Below, piece after piece: positions 53,777 to 61,842 of a stretch of 64,000 nucleotides of DNA. This DNA comes from UBA3824 sp017541145 (lineage in GTDB: Bacteria > Bacteroidota > Bacteroidia > Bacteroidales > UBA3824), in contig CAMVLO010000015.1 of assembly GCA_947168365.1 (NCBI GenBank), forward strand, positions 1-64,000, given 5' to 3'. Under the pieces are notes generated by a model. It saw only the letters and a program-made list of their open reading frames with translations. It did no database searches and was not told the DNA's origin. The stretch's first letter is position 1, and the number at the start of each line of letters is the position of its first letter. The position numbers were made by a program, and so were the translations under genes.

Positions 53777-56500
53777 TTATTGTTCAAGTTTGATTTGTGT
53801 AAAGGTAAAGTCAATCAATTCTTCAAAGTTTTTTCCTTTGCATTTTTCTACAAATTCTAAATACTCATTTATTATTGGATTGTCTTTTTTAATGGTATTT
53901 AAGTATTTGATGAAATCATCCCACGTATCCCATAACTGAGAGGGCAACCATATATTGACTTTGTATTTTAGTGGTTGTTCTTCAATAATTGTGCGTATAA
54001 TTAATTCTTGAATATGTCGCTTTGCATATTCTTTCATTAAATCCTTGTTGTGAGGAAGAGGACGTGCTGTTTTGACACCATTATTTGAAAATACATCTTT
54101 GGTGTACTGATATCCGTCGAATACGTTGTTTATATTATCGTCGTTTTGGTTTAAACAATCCTCGAAAATCGTTTGTCTGATTTCATTCAATTCAGTTCTA
54201 GACAATGGATAATTCCACATTCCATCATCTTCAATATCGTAAAGATATAAAGCCAATCTTCTGCTATATCCATTTTCGCACAAAGTTTTTTTGATGAACG
54301 ATTTGTCTTCGTCTGAAAATTGTTTGTCGTCGTTAAATACTTTTAATTGGTTTATTTGTTCTGTTATGTAATAAAAATCAAATGAGATAATAGAGAGTGC
54401 AAACAGAAGCATCCGAACATATCTTTTTTGCTCGTCCTTATTGTCGCTCACAGGTAGTTGTTTTAGTTTGGCTGCCAATGCACTTGATCTATTCACTGAC
54501 CATTCTTTGAATTTTGCTTTTATGCTTTCCTCGTCTTTTTGAAGTATCTCGTCAAATTCTAAATCAGACAAATCTGAATCTAATATGGAAATACTAAAAT
54601 ATCTGTCGGTGTGGAATATGTTATTAATGCTCTTTTTAGAAGTATTAATAGTAGTGGATGGAAACAGTTGGTGTAATATGTCTGATATTTTTCCCTTATC
54701 AGATTCTCTTAGATGTAGTTTCTCATCATTTTCATTAATATATTTTGTTATGCTGTATAGTGCAGAATATGAAAGAGCCGTAAAAAGGTCATCATTAAGT
54801 AATTCATTTCTCTCAAATAGTTCGTAACAATTGTAAGAGTTTTGTTTCAATACTCTATCTCTTTCTTTATCCAAAATTGCATAAACCGTCGGATATTTGT
54901 TTTTCAATATTTCAAGTACAAATAGATCATTTACATCTATTTCGCCTTTTAGTTTTGAGTATGACGACTTAAAAGAATTTACAATTCTCTTGACATCGCG
55001 GATATTGGTTATATTATCATTGATGATGTTCTTTTTGGCAAATACGTTGTCATTATGATAGATCAACTTTTTAAACTCTTCTTTATCTTCTTCTGCCAAA
55101 AACTTAGTTGTAGATTCGTAAATTGCATCTTTAATGGTTGTTTTGTCGATTTGAGGCAGCACAAACTCAATTTGGAAGACCTTCTCCGCATAATCTAATT
55201 CCTTGTTGTGCGTTTTGTCTTTAATGCAATTCAATAAGTACTCTTTGTCGTAAGCAACAATAAAATACATATATGGAAAGTTGGAAATATTACGAATCAA
55301 TTTCAAAACTTCCATTATTTCATTAGAATCCAGTCGGTCTATGTCGTCAACAAATACAACTATTTTTTTTCCTATTTTTTTGATAGAGTTATTGATTGCA
55401 CTTATTTTGTCTCCAAGTTTAGAGGGTGGAGAAATTAGATCCACAATAGTGGATGCAAGTTTGGTTTCAGGAGTACCAATCGATGATAATATTTTTGAAT
55501 AATCTATGAAATCACTTGCTAACGTGCTGTCTAATGGTTTGATATTTTTGCTCAATTCATCAAAAAACAAAGTAATAAGATTGGAATTGTGGGCATATAG
55601 CCACGGATTAAAATCAATAATAATACATTCCTCATTGCGTCCTTTGATTATATTTTCTTTCATAAAATTCATAAAAGAAGTTTTTCCTGTACCCCACGGA
55701 GAAACGATACCAAATGAAAAAGCACCTTTTGAAGTGTCAGTATTAAGTATTTTATTCACAGAATCTTGAACGAAGATTTTCCTGTTGAATGTATCGTCAT
55801 TTGCATCTTCCTTAGGCATATCTCTCTCAAATCCACCATTAAATATAATTTTATTCTTAGGGTTAAGAAAACACCGTGTCAGTTCAAAACCACCATAAAG
55901 CGCCACTATGTCAATATATTTTAATAAATCAAATAAGGCAAATGATTCAAAATCAAATCTATCTGAAAAGAAACGATAATACGCCCAAAATCCAGTCGAT
56001 ACTATTCCCTTTAATAAATGCTCACTTGTTTTTTTTCTTTTGGGTTCTGTAATAACGACGTTTATAATAAGCAATGCAGCAAGTATATAGAAAACAAAAT
56101 CGCTTACAATATTGCTTTCAAAATGAGAAAACAACGGGTTAACCAATGTTTTTACTATTACATCTTCCCATAATGAATAAAACAAAATATAGATCACACT
56201 AATAATAACAATTTTATTTTTCAAATATGGTGTGATATTACGTTCTATCCACTGTTTTATTTTTTCTTTTATGGACCTTTCGTCCTTCTTATTTTTCTTC
56301 TCTTCTTTTTCGGATGGTTTAGTTTCGGGGGAGATACCGCGTTCAGAAACTGTTTCCTTGACAGACGCGTCATTTCCCTTACCCTCTTTTGTGAGGGCGG
56401 GTACATCTCCGAGTGTTTTAGTCCTAACATTGACGTTAGTCATTTCGGGAACCAATTCTTCTACTTTTATATTGATATCGTTGTTCTCCATAGATTCCAA
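53777..56500 (-). CDS. Membrane-anchored KAP-family P-loop NTPase inside the R-M operon
   Basis: 907 residues. A charged, Lys/Glu-rich N-terminus (1-90) precedes two membrane segments (about 95-112 and 132-152). The KAP NTPase domain then carries Walker A GIVSPWGTGKTSF (about 264-276), IIIDFNPWLYAH and Walker B VVFVDDIDRLDSNEIM. The C-terminal half is helical with no family I know. KAP NTPases occur in phage-exclusion proteins such as PifA and in other defence settings, and are thought to assemble signalling platforms at the membrane. It lies 5 bp after hsdS and 1 bp before hsdR, so it is part of the operon. An ATG at 56491 is an alternative start. Confidence 0.85.
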   Translation of the reverse strand: MESMENNDINIKVEELVPEMTNVNVRTKTLGDVPALTKEGKGNDASVKETVSERGISPETKPSEKEEKKNKKDERSIKEKIKQWIERNITPYLKNKIVIISVIYILFYSLWEDVIVKTLVNPLFSHFESNIVSDFVFYILAALLIINVVITEPKRKKTSEHLLKGIVSTGFWAYYRFFSDRFDFESFALFDLLKYIDIVALYGGFELTRCFLNPKNKIIFNGGFERDMPKEDANDDTFNRKIFVQDSVNKILNTDTSKGAFSFGIVSPWGTGKTSFMNFMKENIIKGRNEECIIIDFNPWLYAHNSNLITLFFDELSKNIKPLDSTLASDFIDYSKILSSIGTPETKLASTIVDLISPPSKLGDKISAINNSIKKIGKKIVVFVDDIDRLDSNEIMEVLKLIRNISNFPYMYFIVAYDKEYLLNCIKDKTHNKELDYAEKVFQIEFVLPQIDKTTIKDAIYESTTKFLAEEDKEEFKKLIYHNDNVFAKKNIINDNITNIRDVKRIVNSFKSSYSKLKGEIDVNDLFVLEILKNKYPTVYAILDKERDRVLKQNSYNCYELFERNELLNDDLFTALSYSALYSITKYINENDEKLHLRESDKGKISDILHQLFPSTTINTSKKSINNIFHTDRYFSISILDSDLSDLEFDEILQKDEESIKAKFKEWSVNRSSALAAKLKQLPVSDNKDEQKRYVRMLLFALSIISFDFYYITEQINQLKVFNDDKQFSDEDKSFIKKTLCENGYSRRLALYLYDIEDDGMWNYPLSRTELNEIRQTIFEDCLNQNDDNINNVFDGYQYTKDVFSNNGVKTARPLPHNKDLMKEYAKRHIQELIIRTIIEEQPLKYKVNIWLPSQLWDTWDDFIKYLNTIKKDNPIINEYLEFVEKCKGKNFEELIDFTFTQIKLEQ

Positions 56501-56505
56501 ATTAT

Positions 56506-57681
56506 TTATTTTATTCGTTTCTTTCCTGTTAACAATACTTGCATCAGTCCTTTCTTCTGCTCTTGCAGCCTTGACAGTTTTTGTTTTTGTATCTCAATTT
56601 CTTGGTCGGCTTGAACCAAGATAGATGCTATGGCGTTTTGTTCCTCGATTGAAGGATAAGGGATTTTTAAAGCCATAAAATCTTCTGAATTTACATTCAA
56701 CAAACCATCGCCTCTTGCGCCAGAAGTAATAATTTGTTTCAATTGTTTATCTAAACCATGATTAATAAAGAACTGTTGATAAAACTCACAACATGTCTTG
56801 TCAATCACTCTAAAACAAATATATACAAATGGTACAACGGCAGATTCTTCTTTGAGGCGATAAATACAGCCCATCTCGTAAAGATTAGAATTACCTTTGT
56901 TGTAAGCAAAATCACCTTTGCGTAATAGAGTGTATTTGTCAAGACTATTGCCTGCGACAACTCGGTCAAATTTGTGAGTTTGAGAAATCAAACCAAGTTT
57001 TGCAGAAATTGTCATAGGAATATGACCTTCGCCATCATTTTTATCGCGAATTTCAGTAAAATGATCTTGAATCGTGTGATAACTCCATTCCCCTTCAAAC
57101 CCTTTCAACCTTTTCTTTCCCGTAAGCAATTGCTGCATAAGACCACGTTTGCGCAAAGTGAGTTTGTCTAACAGAGCGGTTTGTTTTGATATGGCAGTAT
57201 CCCAAAGAGAAAGGATTTCGGCAATTTTGGCTTGTTCTTGGTGCGTTGGGATGGAAAGTTTGTATCTTACAAGTTTTTCCACGGATAGTCCCGGTTGTGC
57301 GGAAGATTCTGCAAATCTATTCAGATTCCAGTGCTCTAATTTATATTTTAGCCATTGGGTATTTTCGTTTGTTTGCACAGCAATGGCGTGTTCTGTGATA
57401 TAGTTCTTCCCTTCAATATAATTAATATTTCCACACAAAGCACCTTGCCGACCAATCAATATGTAATTCCCATCGTGGGTAAAGGTGTTTGTGTAACCTC
57501 TTAACCCATTACCTCCATAAACAGCATATAAGCCTTCTTCATATATGGATTTGGAAGTAATCGTGTTCCCGCTTTTGAAATGAGTGCATACTTCTCCCAA
57601 CCTCTTTACTTCCCAGTCTTCGGGAATGATGCCGAGGGGAGAATCTTTGTATCCTTGTGGTATATGTTGGTTTTTATTCAT
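56506..57681 (-). CDS. hsdS: Type I restriction enzyme, S subunit (two target-recognition domains)
   Basis: 391 residues with the two-fold layout of HsdS. TRD1 (about 15-140) starts IIPEDWEVKRLGEVCTHF. The first spacer helix is HQEQAKIAEILSLWDTAISK...LRKRGLMQQLLTGKKRL. TRD2 (about 205-340) starts GEWSYHTIQDHFTEI, and the last helix EEQNAIASILVQADQEI...LQEQKKGLMQVLLTGKKRI repeats the first. It sets the DNA sequence methylated and protected. It is separated from hsdM by the AbiE-like pair, and a second, half-size S gene precedes hsdM. Confidence 0.93.
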   Translation of the reverse strand: MNKNQHIPQGYKDSPLGIIPEDWEVKRLGEVCTHFKSGNTITSKSIYEEGLYAVYGGNGLRGYTNTFTHDGNYILIGRQGALCGNINYIEGKNYITEHAIAVQTNENTQWLKYKLEHWNLNRFAESSAQPGLSVEKLVRYKLSIPTHQEQAKIAEILSLWDTAISKQTALLDKLTLRKRGLMQQLLTGKKRLKGFEGEWSYHTIQDHFTEIRDKNDGEGHIPMTISAKLGLISQTHKFDRVVAGNSLDKYTLLRKGDFAYNKGNSNLYEMGCIYRLKEESAVVPFVYICFRVIDKTCCEFYQQFFINHGLDKQLKQIITSGARGDGLLNVNSEDFMALKIPYPSIEEQNAIASILVQADQEIEIQKQKLSRLQEQKKGLMQVLLTGKKRIK

Positions 57682-57705
57682 AGTCTTTCTATGCCCATAA
57701 GTAAA

Positions 57706-58470
57706 TTAAAGTTTGAATCTTGATAATAAATCGTTATATACATCTTTTGGTGCCAGGTTCTCATAACCTGCTTGCGTTAGCATTTGCTCAGTAGGAAGAT
57801 TGTCTGCTATGGTATGAGCGAATTTGCGCATATCGCTGAGTATTGTATCAGGCAACTCTATCTCTGTATTTGCCGACAAAAGAGGCAAAAGTCTGAATAT
57901 ATCGTTTTTATGCTTTTCGATATTCACAGAATCGACGTGGATGCCGTTTCCTTTGAGTTGTTTGTTGCTCAAATATGCATACGCTTTTAGACATATCAAC
58001 GCCTCTATATTTGCATAGTGGACACCTTCACTTATTTCGCTGTGTTTTAATGTAAAATTGTAATAATTGTCGTCCAACAGAATGGCAGACAAACTCGACA
58101 ATCCTTCATCGGCAGGTATCGGAGTAATGTGTATATCATCAGGCAGAATCAATGCATCGGGTTTCCTGCAAAAAAGTTCTATCTGCGTAGGAAAAGTTAT
58201 TTCTGTTGGATTTTGAAAACGAAATGCATTACGTTTCTGAGTTTCTTGCTCTCGTTTCTGATAATTACCTTCCCTTATGAAATCCCAAAAATGCGCTACA
58301 AATTCTGTTGTCAGAGCCTCCACATTAAGGATAATGTCGAAATCTTTGGTTGCTCTTGGCGTAAGACCAGAGTCAGACAACACTGCATCACAGGCTGCAC
58401 CGCCTATTATGATATAGTTGTCGGAGAATTTTTCAAACCTTTGTCTGAATATGTTTAACCCTCTTACCAT
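57706..58470 (-). CDS. AbiEii-like nucleotidyltransferase toxin
   Basis: 254 residues. IIIGGAACDAVL (about 21-32) and RATKDFDIILN (about 39-49) form the nucleotidyltransferase GG...D-x-D site of the MNT/AbiEii fold. FRFQNPTEITFPTQIELF supplies the third conserved acid (Glu) strand. AbiEii toxins add nucleotides to tRNA or otherwise use GTP and cause reversible growth arrest on phage infection. The start overlaps the stop of the upstream regulator gene by 7 bp, matching the antitoxin-first order of AbiE systems. It could also be a nucleotidyltransferase with another target. Confidence 0.68.
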   Translation of the reverse strand: MVRGLNIFRQRFEKFSDNYIIIGGAACDAVLSDSGLTPRATKDFDIILNVEALTTEFVAHFWDFIREGNYQKREQETQKRNAFRFQNPTEITFPTQIELFCRKPDALILPDDIHITPIPADEGLSSLSAILLDDNYYNFTLKHSEISEGVHYANIEALICLKAYAYLSNKQLKGNGIHVDSVNIEKHKNDIFRLLPLLSANTEIELPDTILSDMRKFAHTIADNLPTEQMLTQAGYENLAPKDVYNDLLSRFKL

Positions 58471-59429
58471 ATATTTTCTATCATTTTGTTTAATTGATAC
58501 TGTACACGCTCGTCCACGTTATCTTTCATCGAAAGATAGAGCGAAATTTTATCCACTATGCCATCATTGTCTGCAAACAATCCAGGATTGTAATTCCATA
58601 CCTCGATATGTACAGGGCAACAACTGTCTGCGGTACTATATGCCGTAACTTCTTTTTTGAACACATCAATGCTCACTGCTACGTGTTCGTATGTGTCAGG
58701 ATTGATCATTGTGTAATCTGCCAATGCGGAAACCCCCGACTTGTATGCTCTTGATGGTATCGTTTGGGCATATACTATCCCTCGTATCGGCGATTTAATC
58801 AATTTAATCGCCTTGTTGAAAAGTTTTTCTTTGTTTTCGTCAAAATGTACCTGTTTGACTCTTGTTCCAATAGTGTCGCACAGTTTGGCATCAGAAAGCA
58901 ATTCTATTGCCCTGCTTACAGTAGGGTAGGGCATATTCAACGAGTTTTGCAACTGTTGGTAAGTAAAATTGTTTTCCTTACTATATAGATAATAAATCAA
59001 AATAGTCTGCGCCGTAGGAGGAAGCGGGGTGCTTGACAAATGCGTTGGCTGTTGCTGTTTCGCTTTTTTGCTATATAATATTGTGAACAGTTCCGGCAAA
59101 TAGACCAAAGAACCAGGTACAATATAATTGATTCTTTGTTCGCACAGCCTTCCTCTATTGTAACTTTGTATATGGTCGAAAACAAATATAACAGGATAGC
59201 CCCATTCTTGTTTTATCATTTTCTCGTGCTTGGCATAATTGCTAGGCGGCATAATGTTTTCCGATTCATATCGAGCGAATATCACAGGCTGTTCATAGAT
59301 ATAACATATATAAAAACGATATATGCTCGTAAGAAAAGAGGGTAGTCTCTTAATCGTACGAGTGTTGATTTGTGATACTGCAATTTCTATCCCAAGTTCT
59401 TTTTTGATATATTCAACAGCCTGAATCAT
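58464..59429 (-). CDS. AbiEi-like antitoxin / winged-helix regulator
   Basis: 321 residues. The centre holds a winged helix (NFTYQQLQNSLNMPYPTVSRAIELLSDAKLC, about 152-183). The C-terminal 130 residues (IRGIVYAQTIPSRAYKSGVSALADYTMINP...) match the pattern of AbiEi C-terminal antitoxin domains, including YKSG-x-SAL. The N-terminal 130 residues are strand-rich and of unknown role. AbiEi both neutralises the toxin and represses its own promoter through inverted repeats; an inverted repeat covers the promoter here. It forms a two-gene unit with the nucleotidyltransferase, inserted between hsdM and hsdS. Confidence 0.65.
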   Translation of the reverse strand: MIQAVEYIKKELGIEIAVSQINTRTIKRLPSFLTSIYRFYICYIYEQPVIFARYESENIMPPSNYAKHEKMIKQEWGYPVIFVFDHIQSYNRGRLCEQRINYIVPGSLVYLPELFTILYSKKAKQQQPTHLSSTPLPPTAQTILIYYLYSKENNFTYQQLQNSLNMPYPTVSRAIELLSDAKLCDTIGTRVKQVHFDENKEKLFNKAIKLIKSPIRGIVYAQTIPSRAYKSGVSALADYTMINPDTYEHVAVSIDVFKKEVTAYSTADSCCPVHIEVWNYNPGLFADNDGIVDKISLYLSMKDNVDERVQYQLNKMIENIW

Positions 59430-59446
59430 AGTTTATAATATATTAT

Positions 59447-59509
59447 TTTGCACATTATACATATCAGTATATTTTGTGCAAATTTATATATTTTATAGTA
59501 ATATCCAAA
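59447..59509 (-). promoter_or_regulatory. Promoter and inverted-repeat operator of the AbiE-like pair
   Basis: Minus strand TTTG (59509-59506), a 19-bp spacer, TAAATTTG (59486-59479). TTTGCACA at 59447-59454 and TGTGCAAA at 59475-59482 form an inverted repeat with a 20-bp spacer. The right arm overlaps the -7 box, which suggests self-repression. Confidence 0.65.
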
Positions 59510-59526
59510 GTTATTGGATGTTTTTT

Positions 59527-61053
59527 TTAATATCCCAACTCCTTCAAATATTCCTTCATTTTTCCCTGAACCTCCGAGAGTTCGCTTTCCAATTGATCAA
59601 TCTCTTTCTGAACGGCGGAGATGTCGATTGTGGCTTCTTCCTCGTAGGTGTCCACATAACGCGGAATATTGAGGTTGAAATCGTTTTCGCGGATGTCGTC
59701 GGGTGTGGCAACAAAAGCGTATTTTTCTTCGGCAACGCCGGCGGGCAGTTCGCCTTTCACAAACTTTTCATAGACACTGACGATGTGGTCGATGTCCTGG
59801 TGGCGGAGTTTGTTTTGGTTTTTGCCGTTTTCAAACTCTCGGCTTGCGTCTATGAAGAGCACGTTCTGCGAGTTTCGTCCCTTGCGGAAGATTGCGATGG
59901 CGGCAGGTATGCCAGTACCATAAAATAAGTTGGCGGGCAAACCTATCACAGCCTCCAAAATATGTTCCTTTTCCAAAATGTATTGACGGATTTTGCCCTC
60001 GCTTGCTCCACGAAACAGCACACCGTGAGGAATAATGACACCAACTTTGCCACCGTTGTCGTCGGCAACTTCGAGCATGTGGCTGATAAAAGCCCAGTCT
60101 CCTTTGCTTTTTGGAGGAATGCCACGCCAGAAACGTTTGAAAGGATCGCTTTCAGCCTCTTCTGCGCCCCACTTGTCGAGCGAAAACGGCGGATTGGCTA
60201 CCACAGTGTCAAATTTCATAAGTCTGTCGCCGCTCTTCAACTTTGGATTGCGCAAGGTGTCGCCCCAACGGATTACGGCGTTGTCGAATCCATGGAGAAA
60301 CATGTTCATCATTGCCAAAGCCCATGTGCTGCCGTTAACCTCCTGTCCGTAAAGCGAAAAATTGTTGTTGCCGACCTCTTTGCCTGCCTTTATAAGCAAC
60401 GATCCCGAACCACAAGTAACATCGCAAATACGTGCTCCGGGGTTACTTTTGGTGAGTTTTGCAAGCAAAGTGGACACTTCGGCGGGGGTGAAAAAGTCGC
60501 CTGCTTTTTTGCCAGCCTCGCCTGCAAATGTTGAAACTAGGTACATATAGGCATCGCCTATTATGTCGTTGTTTTCGAGATGCGATTCGTCTAAATCTAA
60601 TGCGCTGAAATCCTGCAAAAGGTTTTTCAAGCGTGCATTTTTTTCTTTCGCCTCGCCAAGGTTGGCACTATTGAAACTGATGTTTCGGAAAATGCTGCTG
60701 CCGTCTTCGCTGCTCATCTTTTCACGGTTGGCGTCTTCAAGGTCGGCAAGAGCTTCGTCGATAAGTTCACCTATGTTGGAGTCTTTCCTATGGTCGTATA
60801 GATAGTCAAAAGAACTTGTTTGCGGCACCACAAAACGCTCGTGTCGCATTGCTCGTTCGGCCCGCTCATTGTCGCCTTCGTATTTGGCAAGATAGAAGTT
60901 CAACTTTGATTTATATACATCGCTCACATATTTTAAAAACAGCATTGTGAGAATGTAATCCTTATATTGGCTCGGGTCTATGACACCACGGAAAGTGTCG
61001 CAGGCCTTCCAGACAGTACGATTGATGTCATCTTGGGTAATTTTTGTGTTCAT
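59527..61053 (-). CDS. hsdM: Type I restriction enzyme, M subunit (adenine-N6 methyltransferase)
   Basis: 508 residues. An N-terminal helical HsdM domain (about 5-145) precedes the N6 methylase fold with AGDFFTPAEVSTLLAKL, the AdoMet motif DVTCGSGSLLI (about 210-220) and catalytic NPPFSLDKW (about 288-296). It methylates adenine in the recognition site with HsdS. The start ATG overlaps the stop of the half-size S gene by 4 bp. The last 30 residues form a coiled coil (VQKEIDQLESELSEVQGKMKE), as usual. Confidence 0.95.
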   Translation of the reverse strand: MNTKITQDDINRTVWKACDTFRGVIDPSQYKDYILTMLFLKYVSDVYKSKLNFYLAKYEGDNERAERAMRHERFVVPQTSSFDYLYDHRKDSNIGELIDEALADLEDANREKMSSEDGSSIFRNISFNSANLGEAKEKNARLKNLLQDFSALDLDESHLENNDIIGDAYMYLVSTFAGEAGKKAGDFFTPAEVSTLLAKLTKSNPGARICDVTCGSGSLLIKAGKEVGNNNFSLYGQEVNGSTWALAMMNMFLHGFDNAVIRWGDTLRNPKLKSGDRLMKFDTVVANPPFSLDKWGAEEAESDPFKRFWRGIPPKSKGDWAFISHMLEVADDNGGKVGVIIPHGVLFRGASEGKIRQYILEKEHILEAVIGLPANLFYGTGIPAAIAIFRKGRNSQNVLFIDASREFENGKNQNKLRHQDIDHIVSVYEKFVKGELPAGVAEEKYAFVATPDDIRENDFNLNIPRYVDTYEEEATIDISAVQKEIDQLESELSEVQGKMKEYLKELGY

Positions 61054-61640
61054 ATTTGTTGTTTTTTTAATTCGTTAAACAGTATTTGACTTGTAATCTG
61101 CATTTTTTTCGCTGCTATTGATTCCATAATCTCTTTTTCGCGTTTTTGCAAACCTGCAATTTCCACTATCTTGCGCTGCGTTTCGAGGTCAGGCACAATT
61201 ATCATTAATTGTTCCAACGTAGGCTTGTGAATCAATGGAGTTCCTGAACCTACTTGTGCAGTCTTAATTGTTGCCACTATACTCGGATGGTTTAAGTACC
61301 ATCGCAGATACTCGACACTAACGATATTGGTGTCAGGTCTGATATAATATAAGGTGGTGGATGGCACCGCCTTGATGTTCAGATCAAAAATTTCGCACAG
61401 ATATGTTGAGCCTTTGCCCGCAAAAAGCAAATCACCTTTTTTTAGAAGATAATTGTTTAGTTTTGCGGTATATTCAATATGCGACACAGAGGTTTCAGGC
61501 GAAGGCATAGTCAAGTCTTTCACTTGCAAGTATGCTATCTCACCTGTCGGACTCTCTTTGGCATAAACACCAGAAACTATCTGTGCAATATCTCCGAGTT
61601 TGACTTTAATCTTAGTATGTGAATTACTTTGATCCTTCAT
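61050..61640 (-). CDS. Half-size type I S subunit (single target-recognition domain)
   Basis: 196 residues. One TRD (about 10-140) begins IKVKLGDIAQIVSGVYAKES, with GDLLFAGKGSTYLCEI, then the closing helix LEQLMIIVPDLETQRKIVEIAGLQKREKEIMESIAAKKMQ. Normal HsdS has two such units, so this is a half-length protein. Natural or engineered half-subunits can pair into a working S dimer that reads a symmetric site. The ending is clean and ATGA-coupled to hsdM, so it is probably a real gene rather than debris. Its TRD differs from both in hsdS. The start codon lies almost at the predicted transcription start. Confidence 0.8.
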   Translation of the reverse strand: MKDQSNSHTKIKVKLGDIAQIVSGVYAKESPTGEIAYLQVKDLTMPSPETSVSHIEYTAKLNNYLLKKGDLLFAGKGSTYLCEIFDLNIKAVPSTTLYYIRPDTNIVSVEYLRWYLNHPSIVATIKTAQVGSGTPLIHKPTLEQLMIIVPDLETQRKIVEIAGLQKREKEIMESIAAKKMQITSQILFNELKKQQI

Positions 61641-61645
61641 AGCGG

Positions 61646-61677
61646 CAAAGGTAGGAATTTAAAACAAACCCGCCAAA
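61646..61677 (-). promoter_or_regulatory. Promoter of the R-M operon
   Basis: Minus strand TTTG (61677-61674), a 20-bp spacer, TACCTTTG (61653-61646). Transcription should start about 61641, next to the ATG at 61640, implying a leaderless or nearly leaderless message. Confidence 0.7.
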
Positions 61678-61739
61678 TATTTTCTCAAAAAAAACGTAGT
61701 ATTTTGCGTACTAAAAACAATAAATATGATACACCTAAA

Positions 61740-61769
61740 ATTTTAAGATGTTGAAGAAAAATTTGCAGA
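61740..61769 (+). repeat. Right 30-bp direct repeat bounding the R-M island
   Basis: Same as 49776-49805 except T at base 10. It lies between the R-M promoter and the terminator of the iron-sulfur gene. The two copies are 11,964 bp apart, start to start. Confidence 0.85.
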
Positions 61770-61780
61770 CAGAAACAATA

Positions 61781-61812
61781 AAAAAGCCATACAGAACCTA
61801 AGCTCGTATGGC
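61781..61812 (-). terminator. Terminator of the HdrD-like gene
   Basis: Minus strand GCCATAC (61812-61806) pairs with GTATGGC (61792-61786), followed by TTTTT. Confidence 0.8.
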
Positions 61813-61842
61813 GTTTTGATTGAAATTTATTGAGGAAAAAAA

